53,075 bases of DNA from Deltaproteobacteria bacterium (GTDB taxonomy: Bacteria > Desulfobacterota > Desulfobulbia > Desulfobulbales > Desulfurivibrionaceae): positions 4,862 through 57,936 of the forward strand of contig JAPLJG010000120.1 of NCBI GenBank assembly GCA_026388735.1, read 5' to 3'. Positions 25,496-34,402 of this stretch are shown piece after piece. Both the position numbers and the translations under genes were made by a program. The notes under the pieces are model-generated. The model had not been told where the DNA came from. It saw only the letters and a list, made by a program, of their open reading frames with translations, and made no database searches. Each line of letters begins with the position of its first letter. Position 1 is the stretch's first letter.

Positions 25496-26403
25496 AGTTG
25501 TTTGATGTCTTCGGCAAATTGCCGGTCTGCCTCTGGGGAGCGGCCCCGCTGGGTGAGATAGCCGCCGATCATCATGCCGTCGGCCCCGGCCAGGAAGGCG
25601 GAGCTTAAAAAATCGCCCAGGGCGGATTCGCGGCCGGCAGCCAGGCGGATCGCCGCCTGGGGCAGGATCAGGCGGTAGAGGGCGATGGAGCGGAGGATCT
25701 CCGCGATGGGCAGGGGGGCAACTCCGGCGCAGGGCGTGCCGGGCAGGGGGATGAGGATATTGATGGGTACCGAATCAATTCCGTATTCGACAAGGCTCAT
25801 GGCCATGGACAACCGATCTGCCTCGGATTCTCCCAGGCCGAAGATGCCGCCGCTGCACACCGAAAGGCCCACGGCCTGGGCGGCCTTGATGGTGGCGAGC
25901 CGGTCAGCAAAGCTGTGGCTGGTGCAGACCTGGGGGAAGAACTCCCGGGAGGATTCCAGGTTATGGTGGTAGCGGGAAACGCCGGCCTCCTTGAGCTGGC
26001 CCAGTTCGGACGCACCCAAGATTCCGAGGGAGGCGCAGACCTTGATTCCCACCTCTTTGCGGATGGCGCGGATGATATCCAGCACCTGGGGCAGATCTTC
26101 ATTGGCCAACCCCCTGCCGCTGGTCACCAGGGAAAAGCGGCTGGCCCCGATTTTTTTGGCTTCATGGGCAGCGGCAAGGATTTGGGCTTTGTCCAGCAGG
26201 GGATAGACCGGTGCCTCGGTCTGGTAATGGGCCGATTGCGCACAAAAATGGCAATCCTCGCTGCATCGGCCGGATTTGGCATTGATGATGCTGCACAGGG
26301 AAAAGGAGGCCCCCCGTCGGGCAAGCTTGGTCGCCAGGGCCTGTCGCATGAGTTCGGCCAGAGGCAGGGCTTGGAGGTTGGTGATGTCGGGCAGCTGGTT
26401 CAC
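25483..26403 (-). CDS. bioB: Biotin synthase
   Basis: A radical SAM enzyme that inserts sulfur into dethiobiotin. The 306-residue product has the [4Fe-4S] motif at C47, C51 and C54 (CSEDCHFC), preceded by SIINAKSGR, and later CASLGIL, YHHNLESS and VPINILIPLPGTP. The 3' end overlaps bioF by 13 bp; pcnB lies 46 bp upstream on the same strand. No BirA-type palindrome is evident in that short gap. Confidence 0.95.
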   Translation of the reverse strand: MNQLPDITNLQALPLAELMRQALATKLARRGASFSLCSIINAKSGRCSEDCHFCAQSAHYQTEAPVYPLLDKAQILAAAHEAKKIGASRFSLVTSGRGLANEDLPQVLDIIRAIRKEVGIKVCASLGILGASELGQLKEAGVSRYHHNLESSREFFPQVCTSHSFADRLATIKAAQAVGLSVCSGGIFGLGESEADRLSMAMSLVEYGIDSVPINILIPLPGTPCAGVAPLPIAEILRSIALYRLILPQAAIRLAAGRESALGDFLSSAFLAGADGMMIGGYLTQRGRSPEADRQFAEDIKQLWSI

Positions 26404-26449
26404 AGTAAGGCCTTGTCTCTAAAAGCAAGCACTGGCGGCAGGGCTTGGC

Positions 26450-27802
26450 CTACTTGAGGCCAAAGATCCCGCCCTTCTTGCCGGAAAACGCAGGGATGCG
26501 GCTTTCTGACCGGGGCGACCGGGGTTTACCGGTCCTGGGCTTGCCGCTTCTGGGGGCGTGGTGGTGGGGAGCGGTAGACTCGGGCGGCCGCACCGCCAGA
26601 TCGGCGGGTGAGCCGCCAAGGGCCTCCTGGTAAAGCTGAAAGAGCAGCAGGCCATCGGGGAAATAACTTTTCCGTTTCAACCAGGCGGGCCAAGTTTGCT
26701 CTGCGCCGTGTCGGACAAAGGCCGGGAGATTGACCAGCAGCGAGGTGATCTCCTCCCTGGAGGCCCGCTTGACATTGAGGTGTTCCAGGTGGGCATCAAC
26801 CTCGGCGCGGAGGGTGCGGGAAAAGGTAAAGGCCTCGCGTCCTTCGGCAGCCTGGTTCACCAAGTCGAAGCGCGCCTGGGCCCAGGGCAGCAAGAGGACT
26901 GCGAGCAGGAGGTGTTCCGGCAGGGGGCTGCCTTCACCATGCAGGCGGTCGATCACCTGACACAGGGAGAAGAGGAGGCGGGTTTGGCCCGATGGCTCCT
27001 CCTGTTCCCGGTTGATGATCCCATCATAGCACGGAAGAAGGAGAAAGAAGAGTCCGCTGGCAACGGCAAGCCGACACCAGGGAGCGCAGGCGCCGCTGTT
27101 CAGGTCTTTGAAAAATTCGTCCCGAACCCGGGAATCCGGGCAGAGGCGCAGGGTGTCGAGGTTGGTGACAATGGCCTGCCAGGTGCGAGCCTCGATGGTG
27201 AAATTGCTTCTGGCCGCGTGGCGGATGGCCCGCATCATGCGGACGGGATCCCGGATAATCCTCCGGTCCGGCTCCCCGACAATGCGGACAATCTTGTTGT
27301 TGAGGTCTGCCACCCCGCCCGTGTAGTCGATGATGGTGAAGTTCTCTATCTCATAGAACAGAGCGTTGATGGTGAGATCCCGCCGGAAGGCGTCTTCCGC
27401 CTCCGAGCCGAAGGTGTTGTTGTGGGCCAGCACCTCGTCCTCTTCCTTGTCGCCCTCTTCAAATTCGCTGCGGCAGCGGAGGGTGGAAACCTCGACGATC
27501 TTGCCGCCAAAGAAAAAGACCTGCACCAGGCGAAAGCGGCGGCCGATGATCCGGCTGTTGCGGAACAGGGTGCGCAGCTGCCCGGGCCGGGCATTGGTGC
27601 TGATGTCGAAATCCTTGGGGGTTTTGCCGAGGTAAAGATCGCGCACCGCACCGCCCACCAGGTAGGCGGAAAAGCCCGCGTCGCGGAGGCGGTGCATCAC
27701 CTTCAGGGCCTCGCGGTCGATATCCTTGCGGGAGATGGGGTGTTCGGCCCGTGGGATGATGAGGGGTTCCGGCAGATCTGGCAGGTCAGAAGATGGGTCC
27801 AT
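26450..27802 (-). CDS. pcnB: Poly(A) polymerase I-type nucleotidyltransferase
   Basis: Adds poly(A) tails to RNA 3' ends, helping RNA decay. The product (450 residues from ATG 27802) has the nucleotidyltransferase core YLVGGAVRDLYLGKTPKDFDIST with GG at 50-51 and catalytic D64 and D66, then RTLFRNSRIIGRRFRL, the PcnB signature, and EDAFRRDLTINALFY. The tail is very basic (KPRTGKPRSPRSESR), as in PcnB rather than CCA-adding enzymes. A TTG at 27847 overlapping the previous stop would add 15 residues and is an alternative start. It lies between a flavoprotein gene and bioB on the same strand. Confidence 0.9.
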   Translation of the reverse strand: MDPSSDLPDLPEPLIIPRAEHPISRKDIDREALKVMHRLRDAGFSAYLVGGAVRDLYLGKTPKDFDISTNARPGQLRTLFRNSRIIGRRFRLVQVFFFGGKIVEVSTLRCRSEFEEGDKEEDEVLAHNNTFGSEAEDAFRRDLTINALFYEIENFTIIDYTGGVADLNNKIVRIVGEPDRRIIRDPVRMMRAIRHAARSNFTIEARTWQAIVTNLDTLRLCPDSRVRDEFFKDLNSGACAPWCRLAVASGLFFLLLPCYDGIINREQEEPSGQTRLLFSLCQVIDRLHGEGSPLPEHLLLAVLLLPWAQARFDLVNQAAEGREAFTFSRTLRAEVDAHLEHLNVKRASREEITSLLVNLPAFVRHGAEQTWPAWLKRKSYFPDGLLLFQLYQEALGGSPADLAVRPPESTAPHHHAPRSGKPRTGKPRSPRSESRIPAFSGKKGGIFGLK

Positions 27803-27843
27803 GGGGTTTTCCGGGCAGGAGAGCAAGGTGTGAGGATTCCTGC

Positions 27844-28839
27844 TCAATAGGTCGCCGTAGGTTCCTTGTACATGGATTCGGCCTGGGAAATAAACTGGTC
27901 GAAAACCTCGCGAACTGTGAGGATATCCTTGATTTTAAAAACATTTTCTCCGGAAAAAACAAGGCCATCTTCCATGTTGCCCTCGCAGGCCGCAGTGAGC
28001 CGGTCGCTGATGCAATACACATGGTCGCATTTTTTCAGGCACTTGTATTTGCATTCCTTGGCCTTGAGGTCGGCATTGCTCAAGAGCTGCTTGACAAAGG
28101 GGGTCTTGATGGCCCGACCGGGCAGGCCTACCGGGGATTTGATCAGGGAGATGTCTTCTTGGTTGGCGTGGAGCATGGCCTGCTTGAAGCTTTCCGCCAC
28201 CGAACATTCCTTGGTGAGGACAAAGCGGGTGGCGATCTGGATGCCGTCTGCTCCGTACTTGTCCATCATTTCCGCCATTTCATAGCCGTTGGTGATGCCG
28301 CCGGCCGCGATCAGGGGGACCTTGGTGACCACCTTGCGGATTTCGGGGAAAAGCTCGCGCAGGGCCACGTTGGTACCCAGATGACCGCCGGCCTCCTTGG
28401 CTTCGACCACGATGGCTGCAGCACCAAGTTTCTCGGCAAGCATGGCAAAGGAGGGCGAGGAAACGATGGAGACAATGGGGGTGTTGGTTTCCTTGCCGAT
28501 CTTGAAGATATCCCGGGAAAAACCGGCTCCGGTGACGATCATGTCCACCCCGGCCTCGATGGAGCCTTGGACCAGGCTGTAGAAATTTTTCATGGCGAAC
28601 ATGATATTCACCGCGATGATCCCCTTGGTTGCCGCCTTGGCCTTGCGGATGTCGGCCTGGAGTTCTTCCACCGGAATGGCTGAGCCGCCGATGGTGCCGA
28701 TGCCGCCGCATTCGGCAACAGGTATGGCCAAGGCCGAGGTGGAGACGCGGATGGACATGCCTCCCTGAACAAGGGGAACCTGGGCGGTGAACTTGCCGAT
28801 GGTAAGGGGAGGTAGCTTCATGAAAGTCTGGTGCTCCAT
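27844..28839 (-). CDS. Nitronate monooxygenase/FabK-type FMN oxidoreductase with Cys-rich insert
   Basis: A 331-residue TIM-barrel flavoprotein of the 2-nitropropane dioxygenase/enoyl-ACP reductase II group. Visible motifs are VPLVQGGMSIRVS, GGIGTIGG, IVTGAGFSRDIF, VVEAKEAGGHLG, PLIAAGGI and the FMN phosphate-binding ADGIQIATRF. Near the C-terminus is KECKYKCLKKCDHVYCISD with four closely spaced cysteines, which might bind a metal cluster. The substrate is unknown. An alternative start is the in-frame ATG at 28821 (MKLPPL), which has GGAG 12 nt upstream. Confidence 0.8.
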   Translation of the reverse strand: MEHQTFMKLPPLTIGKFTAQVPLVQGGMSIRVSTSALAIPVAECGGIGTIGGSAIPVEELQADIRKAKAATKGIIAVNIMFAMKNFYSLVQGSIEAGVDMIVTGAGFSRDIFKIGKETNTPIVSIVSSPSFAMLAEKLGAAAIVVEAKEAGGHLGTNVALRELFPEIRKVVTKVPLIAAGGITNGYEMAEMMDKYGADGIQIATRFVLTKECSVAESFKQAMLHANQEDISLIKSPVGLPGRAIKTPFVKQLLSNADLKAKECKYKCLKKCDHVYCISDRLTAACEGNMEDGLVFSGENVFKIKDILTVREVFDQFISQAESMYKEPTATY

Positions 28840-28847
28840 TTAAATTG

Positions 28848-28868
28848 AGGGGCCGTTACGAAATAATA
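28848..28868. repeat. Dispersed hairpin repeat, copy 1 (single arm)
   Basis: AGGGGCCGTTACGAAATAAT. It matches the arm found at 33106 and 47482 (consensus AGGRGYCGTAACGAAATA). Only one arm is clear here. Confidence 0.5.
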
Positions 28869-29180
28869 ACCACCGCACGGGGGGTGATCATTTCGGCACG
28901 GCGCCTTACGCCGGTGGTATTGGTGTAAGCGGCGCTGATGTTATAGTTATTTTCAGACGACGTCTATAGATGAATGAGCAACTATGCTTTTTTTCGTTTT
29001 TTTTGTCAAGAAAACCTTCCCGGCCCCAAAGGCGGTTTTTCGCATCCGAAGAGAAGAATTTTTGCCTTTTTTGCCGGATTTTAGTTTACACTAACCAAAA
29101 TAGCTACGCTGTGGCGGGAAGATGTACCCGATTTGTCTTCTTCTTCGCAACATATATATGCGTGGATCAGGGAATGCTGC
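28869..29180. other. Divergent intergenic region
   Basis: This lies between the flavoprotein (minus) and HAD-family (plus) genes. I see no gene. It holds a GC-rich imperfect hairpin around 28900-28940 (GGCGCCTTAC ... TGTAAGCGGCGC), T-rich stretches, and a short dyad TTAGTTTACACTAA at 29081-29094 that could be an operator. No clear promoter could be fixed. Confidence 0.4.
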
Positions 29181-29765
29181 ATGCATATTCACCCAAGCCG
29201 TATCGGCTTTGACATAGACGGCGTGGTTGCCGATACCATGGAGGCCTTTATCCGTCTGGCCCAGACCGACTATGGGGCCAGGGTGCGTCCGGAGGAGATC
29301 ACCGAGTTTCAGGTGGAGGATTGTCTGGACCTTGACCCGGCCATGGTGGGGGAGATTTTTGGCCGCCTGATGGAAGAGCCCATTGCCTGCGGTCTGCGGC
29401 TCATGCGTCATGCCCGGCAGGTCTTGACCGGATTTGCCGGCCATGGCCCCCTCACCTTCATCACGGCCCGACCGCTAAAAAAACCCATCGCCCGCTGGCT
29501 GAAAAAAGAACTGGGCCCGCAGGTTTACGGTCGAGTAAGGCTGGTGGCCACCGGCGAACACGACAGCAAGGCCGCCCATATCAGGGAAATGGATCTTGCC
29601 TTTTTTGTGGATGACCGAGCCCAGACCTGCCTGCAACTGGCCCAGGAAGAAGGCATTCAGCCCATTGTCTATCGTCAGCCCTGGAACCAGGGCAAGCATG
29701 CGTTGCCGGAGGTGGAGAGCTGGCGCACCATCCACGCCCTCTGCTATGGGGAGGCCGTCTGGTGA
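29181..29765 (+). CDS. HAD-family 5'-nucleotidase-like phosphatase (NT5C type)
   Basis: A 194-residue HAD-fold protein. Motif I is [10 protein letters not shown] with D11 and D13; motif II is FITARP; a lysine appears in [10 protein letters not shown] and motif IV is FFVDDRAQT. This set resembles the cytosolic deoxyribonucleotidase (NT5C) subgroup, but substrate is not certain. ATG 29181 was chosen since the frame upstream (from 29133) adds residues with no family likeness. The stop overlaps the GTG start of the Nudix gene by 4 bp. Confidence 0.75.
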   Translation: MHIHPSRIGFDIDGVVADTMEAFIRLAQTDYGARVRPEEITEFQVEDCLDLDPAMVGEIFGRLMEEPIACGLRLMRHARQVLTGFAGHGPLTFITARPLKKPIARWLKKELGPQVYGRVRLVATGEHDSKAAHIREMDLAFFVDDRAQTCLQLAQEEGIQPIVYRQPWNQGKHALPEVESWRTIHALCYGEAVW

Positions 29766-30196
29766 AGTCTTGTTCCGCTTGCGGTCAGGCGATACCCGCC
29801 TATCGAAATCCGGTGCCCACGGTGGATATCATCATCACTCTTGGCGGCGGCGTTGTTCTGGTGAAGCGCAAGAATCCACCGGTTGCCTGGGCTCTGCCCG
29901 GCGGGTTTGTCGATTACGGGGAGTCGCTGGAGCAGGCGGCAGTGCGGGAGGCGCGCGAGGAAACCGGGCTTGCTATCCGCCTTGGCCGTCAGTTCCACAC
30001 CTATTCCGCGCCGGATCGCGACCCCCGGCAGCATACGATAAGCACGGTTTTTCTTGCCACGGCGGAAGGAACGCCCGTGGCTGGCGATGATGCGGGCGAG
30101 GTGGCGATATTTACCGAAGAATCGCTGCCGCCGTTGGCCTTTGACCATTCAAGGATTCTGGGTGACTATTTTGCTGCACAACGAGCTGCCGCCTGA
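29762..30196 (+). CDS. Nudix hydrolase
   Basis: A 144-residue hydrolase of nucleoside-diphosphate-X compounds. The Nudix box is complete: [18 protein letters not shown] followed by REETGL (about residues 47-70). An N-terminal CSAC may be half of a zinc ribbon. The start is GTG 29762, overlapping the previous TGA in GTGA. The GGDEF regulator begins one base after its stop, so the three genes form a tight unit. The exact substrate is unknown. Confidence 0.88.
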   Translation: MKSCSACGQAIPAYRNPVPTVDIIITLGGGVVLVKRKNPPVAWALPGGFVDYGESLEQAAVREAREETGLAIRLGRQFHTYSAPDRDPRQHTISTVFLATAEGTPVAGDDAGEVAIFTEESLPPLAFDHSRILGDYFAAQRAAA

Positions 30197-30197
30197 A

Positions 30198-31124
30198 ATG
30201 AATACCCGCATCCTGTTGGTGGATGACGACCCTTTCATCATCGAGATGCTGAAAAGCGCCATGACCGCTCTGGGCCATGCCTTTGATACGGCCATGGACG
30301 GCGAGGAGGCAAAGGTCAAGCTCAAGCAGAGTGAGTTCACCATGGTCCTCACCGACCTGACCATGCCGCATTGTGACGGCATGGAGCTCTTAAAGCATGT
30401 CAAGGAGGAATATCCCCAGATCGAGGTCATCGTTGTCACCGGGCATGCCGAGATCCATGGCTTTACCGATGTTGTCCGGGCCGGGGCCAGCGATTTCATC
30501 ACCAAGCCCTTCGGCATGGACGAGCTTGAGGCCAAGGTCAGCAGGGTCATCCGTGAGCAAAACCTGATTAGAAAGCTCGAGCATCTCTCCATGTGCGATA
30601 TGCTCACCGACCTGTATAATCGCCGTTGTTTTGAGATGAAACTGCATGAGGAGGTGCCGCGGGCCCATCGCCAAGGATACCCGGTGTATCTGGCTCTGCT
30701 CGATGTGGACCGTTTCAAGGAGTACAATGACCAGTATGGGCACCAGGCCGGAGACCGGGTTCTTCAGGGGCTAGGGAGCATCCTCGTGCAGTGCACCAGG
30801 GAGAATGTGGACTGGTGTTTTCGGTTCGGCGGCGACGAGTTCGCTCTTATTATTCCTTACGCCACCGTTGCCCAGGTTGGCCAGATTGCCGAGCGCATTC
30901 AAACACGATACGGCCAGGAGCCAGGTTATGCCCCAACCCGTCTCAGCATCGGCCTGGCCCAGTTTGTTAGGCATCCCGGTGCTTCTTGGTCAGAGGATAT
31001 TGCCGAGTTGGTGGCCCGCGCCGACAAGGCGTTGTATTCCGGCAAGGAGCAAGGGGGCAATCGGGTGATTGCCGACCCATCCCTGTCGTGTCCCGGAGAA
31101 TCAGAAGCCAGAACGGACTCCTGA
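30198..31124 (+). CDS. Response regulator with GGDEF domain (diguanylate cyclase)
   Basis: A 308-residue protein: REC domain (1-120) with DDD (9-11) and phospho-acceptor D53 (LTDLTMPH), then a GGDEF domain with the intact signature RFGGDEF (GGDEF at 211-215). It should make c-di-GMP from GTP when phosphorylated. The RxxD inhibitory site is not in its usual place (the segment reads RENVD), so product feedback may be absent. The frame is open to 30054, inside the Nudix gene; ATG 30198, one base after that gene's stop, gives the complete REC domain. Confidence 0.9.
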   Translation: MNTRILLVDDDPFIIEMLKSAMTALGHAFDTAMDGEEAKVKLKQSEFTMVLTDLTMPHCDGMELLKHVKEEYPQIEVIVVTGHAEIHGFTDVVRAGASDFITKPFGMDELEAKVSRVIREQNLIRKLEHLSMCDMLTDLYNRRCFEMKLHEEVPRAHRQGYPVYLALLDVDRFKEYNDQYGHQAGDRVLQGLGSILVQCTRENVDWCFRFGGDEFALIIPYATVAQVGQIAERIQTRYGQEPGYAPTRLSIGLAQFVRHPGASWSEDIAELVARADKALYSGKEQGGNRVIADPSLSCPGESEARTDS

Positions 31125-31297
31125 AACGGCAAAAAAATATCATCATCCAAAAGAGTTTTCTGCCACGCCCCCCTTCCTGTCTCCCCCTGTTTACCCCCGG
31201 ATTTTCTTTGTTTCCAAATGGTTATGTTGTGTTTTCTGGCATAGCAAACCACCGTGTTTTATCCGAAGATTTGCTCCGTTTGCCGCAGATAAAAAGT

Positions 31298-31326
31298 TTG
31301 TATTTGCCCATATTCTCTGGTATATA
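31298..31326 (+). promoter_or_regulatory. Weak candidate promoter of rpsA
   Basis: TTGTAT (31298-31303) and TATATA (31321-31326) are separated by 17 bp, about 30 bp before the start codon. The boxes are imperfect; offered as the best match in the 232-bp gap before rpsA. Confidence 0.3.
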
Positions 31327-31356
31327 AGCCCGATCTATTAAAGGAGGATTGTTTCC

Positions 31357-33075
31357 ATGGCAAAAAGCACAACAGCAACCAAAACGAAGTCCGATGTGAA
31401 TGAAGGGGAAATGAGCTTTGCTCAGCTTTTCGAGGAAAGTCTCAAGGTAGCAGAGGTCGGTGAAGTCGTATCCGGCACCGTTATCGCCCTGGCCAACGAT
31501 TTTATCGTGGTGGATATCGGCGACAAGTCGGAAAGTGCGATCCACTGTTCCGAGTTCAAAAACGAAAATGGCGAAATAGAGGTCAAGGTGGGCGACATCT
31601 TCGACGTCTTCGTGGAGAAGCGCGAGGTCGAAGGCGGCCTGAAGCTCTCACGCGAGAAAGCCATCGGCATCAAGGTCTGGGAAGACATCGCCAAGATCCA
31701 GGAAGAAGACGGCACCAGCTCGGGCCGCATCGACAACCGGGTCAAGGGCGGATTGTCCGTCGATATCGGCGTGCCTGCCTTCCTGCCCTACTCGCAGATC
31801 GATCTGAGACCGGTCAAGGATCTGGACAGCCTCATCGGCCAGACCTTTGAGTTCAAGGTCCTTAAATATAACCGCAAGCGTAACAACGTGGTGATCTCCC
31901 GTCGCGCCATCCTCGAGGACGAGCGCAAGAAGTTGCGGGAAGATATGCAGTCCAACCTGGTCGAAGGCCAGGTTGTCACGGGCACCATTACCAATATCAC
32001 CGATTACGGGGTGTTCATCGACCTGGGCGGCATGGACGGTCTCTGTCACATCACCGATCTTTCCTGGGGCCGTGTTTCCCATCCCTCCAAGCTGTTCAAG
32101 GTGGGCGAGGATGTTCAGGTCAAGATCCTCAAGTACGACCGCGAGAACGACAAGGTTTCCCTTGGCGTCAAGCAGCTCAAGGAAGATCCTTGGGCCACCG
32201 TGCAGGAGCGCTACCCCATCGGCGCCAAGGCCGAGGGTAAGGTGGTCAGCATCACCGACTACGGCGTCTTTGCCGAATTGGAAGAGGGCGTTGAAGGCCT
32301 GATCCATGTTTCCGAGATGTCCTGGTCCAAGAAAACCCGGCATCCCTCCAAGATTGTCGGCGTTGGCGAGGCGGCCGAGGTGGTCATCCTCAACATCGAC
32401 GTGGATGCCAAGCGCATCTCTCTGGGCATGAAGCAGTTGCAGCCCAATCCTTGGGATCTGGTCAGCGAGAACTATCCGGTGGGTTCCATCATCGAGGGCA
32501 AGATCAAGAACATCACCGACTTCGGCGTCTTCATCGGCATCGAGGAAGGCATCGACGGTCTGATCCATGTCTCCGATCTTTCCTGGACCGAGCGGATCAA
32601 GCATCCTTCCGAGAAATACGCCAAGGGTGAAACCATCCAGGCCGTGGTGCTGAAGATTGACCGCGAGAACGAGCGGTTCTCCCTCGGCGTCAAGCAGCTG
32701 GAGCCGGATCCCTGGCAGGCAGCCATCGAGAAATATTCGGTGGGCAGCACCGTGCAGGGCAAGATCACCAACGTGACCGAGTTCGGCATCTTTGTAGAAG
32801 TGGAAGAGGGCATCGAAGGCCTGATCCATGTTTCCGAGATCAGTAAGGACAAGGTTGCCACCCCGGTGGGCCTGTACAATGCCGGCGATTCCGTGGAAGC
32901 AAAGGTGATCAATGTTTCTGCCAAGGACCGCAAGATTGGCCTGTCCATCAAGGCCCTGACCGATGAGTCCAGCGAAGGCTCCCTTGAGGAGTACAAGCAG
33001 AAGCAGGCCAAGAGTGGCCCGTCCACCATTGGCGATCTTATGAAGGAAGAGATGGACAATAAGGCCCAGGAGTAA
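31357..33075 (+). CDS. rpsA: 30S ribosomal protein S1
   Basis: The mRNA-binding ribosomal protein needed for initiation on most messages. The 572-residue product has six S1 repeats (about residues 35-103, 118-185, 203-273, 288-360, 375-446 and 462-533); repeats 3-6 show the RNA-binding pattern ITDYGVFIDL ... GLCHITDLSW. The ATG has a full AAAGGAGG 9 nt upstream. Order rpsA - sppA - ihfB-like is close to the enterobacterial rpsA-ihfB arrangement. Confidence 0.98.
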   Translation: MAKSTTATKTKSDVNEGEMSFAQLFEESLKVAEVGEVVSGTVIALANDFIVVDIGDKSESAIHCSEFKNENGEIEVKVGDIFDVFVEKREVEGGLKLSREKAIGIKVWEDIAKIQEEDGTSSGRIDNRVKGGLSVDIGVPAFLPYSQIDLRPVKDLDSLIGQTFEFKVLKYNRKRNNVVISRRAILEDERKKLREDMQSNLVEGQVVTGTITNITDYGVFIDLGGMDGLCHITDLSWGRVSHPSKLFKVGEDVQVKILKYDRENDKVSLGVKQLKEDPWATVQERYPIGAKAEGKVVSITDYGVFAELEEGVEGLIHVSEMSWSKKTRHPSKIVGVGEAAEVVILNIDVDAKRISLGMKQLQPNPWDLVSENYPVGSIIEGKIKNITDFGVFIGIEEGIDGLIHVSDLSWTERIKHPSEKYAKGETIQAVVLKIDRENERFSLGVKQLEPDPWQAAIEKYSVGSTVQGKITNVTEFGIFVEVEEGIEGLIHVSEISKDKVATPVGLYNAGDSVEAKVINVSAKDRKIGLSIKALTDESSEGSLEEYKQKQAKSGPSTIGDLMKEEMDNKAQE

Positions 33076-33105
33076 GCTGGCCGAAGCCGTTGTTCCTCGA
33101 GAGTA

Positions 33106-33169
33106 AGGAGTCGTAACGAAATAGTCAGAAAATACAGGTTGTTTCGATACGGCTCCTAAATTTTTTTTT
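33106..33169 (+). terminator. Dispersed hairpin repeat, copy 2, acting as likely rpsA terminator
   Basis: AGGAGTCGTAACGAAA (from 33106) pairs imperfectly with TTTCGATACGGCTCCT (33142-33157) and is followed by nine T (33161-33169). The left arm is the same repeat seen at 28848 and 47482. It sits between rpsA and sppA, so a repeat may have been recruited as terminator. Confidence 0.7.
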
Positions 33170-33179
33170 CAGGTTTGTC

Positions 33180-34100
33180 ATGTCAGAAGGGTTATTCCGC
33201 CACAAGCATCCGGTCCTCACGGGATTATTGGTCCTGGGGGCTATCATGCTGTTTTTCTGGGGCGGAATAACCTTTTTTGTTGTCCACCTCACCAGTCCTT
33301 CCAAGTCAGAGCTTTTCCTCAAGGAAGGGATCGGGGTTATTGATGTCAAAGGGGTTATCCTCGAATCCGAGGCGACCCTTGAGCATCTGGCGGCCTTTCG
33401 GGAAGAGCCCAAGATCAAGGCCATTGTCCTGAGGATCGACAGCCCTGGCGGGGCTGTGGGCGCTTCCCAGGAGATCTATGACGAGGTGAAGCGTACCAGC
33501 GGCATCAAGCCGGTGGTTGCCTCCATGGGTTCGGTGGCCGCCTCGGGTGGTCTGTATGTTTCCCTGGGCGCCAGCAAGATTGTCGCCAACCCGGGCACCC
33601 TGACCGGCAGCATGGGAGTGATCCTCAAGTTTGTCAATTTGGAAGGGTTGTTTGCGAAGATAGGCTACAAAAACGAGGTGGTGAAAAGCGGCAAGCTGAA
33701 GGATATCGGCTCTCCCTCCCGGTCCATGACCGCTGAGGAGCGCCTGATGCTCCAGGGCATGATCGATGTCGTCCAGAGCCAGTTTGTCCAGGCCGTGTCC
33801 GAAAGTCGGTCCCTGCCTGTGGCGGAGGTAAGAAAGATTGCCGATGGCCGTATTTTTTCCGGACAGCAGGCCAAGGAGTACGGCTTGGTTGATCAGCTGG
33901 GCAATTTTCACGACGCGGTCATGCTGGCTGCGGACCTGGCCGGAATGAAGACCGAAAAGATGCCGGAGCTTATCTATCCCCAGGAAGAGGATTTTTCCTT
34001 CCTGCGGCTGATGACCGGTAAAAAAAGTGAATCGCTATTACAGCAAACAGGTTTATCCGGTCCGTTGCTGGCCTATGAATGGACAGGGACCTTGCGATAG
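33180..34100 (+). CDS. sppA: Signal peptide peptidase SppA, short (36K) type
   Basis: A membrane-bound serine protease that degrades leftover signal peptides. The 306-residue product has one N-terminal membrane helix (about 12-36), the ClpP-like crotonase fold with RIDSPGGAVGASQEIY and MGSVAASGGLYVS, the catalytic Ser144 in TLTGSMGVI, and the conserved SGKLKDIGSPSR segment (170-181) that supplies the catalytic lysine. This is the single-domain form, half the length of E. coli SppA. The Shine-Dalgarno is poor (CAGG). Confidence 0.93.
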   Translation: MSEGLFRHKHPVLTGLLVLGAIMLFFWGGITFFVVHLTSPSKSELFLKEGIGVIDVKGVILESEATLEHLAAFREEPKIKAIVLRIDSPGGAVGASQEIYDEVKRTSGIKPVVASMGSVAASGGLYVSLGASKIVANPGTLTGSMGVILKFVNLEGLFAKIGYKNEVVKSGKLKDIGSPSRSMTAEERLMLQGMIDVVQSQFVQAVSESRSLPVAEVRKIADGRIFSGQQAKEYGLVDQLGNFHDAVMLAADLAGMKTEKMPELIYPQEEDFSFLRLMTGKKSESLLQQTGLSGPLLAYEWTGTLR

Positions 34101-34114
34101 GAGTGTATTAAACG

Positions 34115-34402
34115 ATGTTGAAACGGGATTTGGTAAATGCGGTGGCGGAAGAGATGGGCGCGTATCTGAAAAAAGATGTGAGCCAGGCCGTTGATATCAT
34201 GTTGGACACCATAGTGGAGGCCCTGGCCGAAGACCGGCGCGTCGAGATCCGCGGTTTTGGCAGTTTTTCCGTGCGTCAGCGCAAGGCGCGGACCACCAAG
34301 AACCCCAGGACCGGCAAGGTCATGAAGATTACCTCCCGCAAAAATCTGCATTTCACCATGAGCAAATCGCTGAAAGATGCCCTGATCCAGAACGGGAAGT
34401 AA
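34115..34402 (+). CDS. HU/IHF family DNA-binding protein (IHF beta-like)
   Basis: A 95-residue nucleoid protein that bends DNA as a dimer. It shows the HU/IHF fold: MLKRDLVNAVAEEM helix, VEIRGFGSFSVRQRKARTTKNPRTGK arm with the intercalating proline, and a closing helix. The position after rpsA, as for E. coli ihfB, favours an IHF-beta assignment, but HU cannot be excluded by eye. Its last 50 bp overlap the convergent Sua5/YciO gene. Confidence 0.9.
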   Translation: MLKRDLVNAVAEEMGAYLKKDVSQAVDIMLDTIVEALAEDRRVEIRGFGSFSVRQRKARTTKNPRTGKVMKITSRKNLHFTMSKSLKDALIQNGK

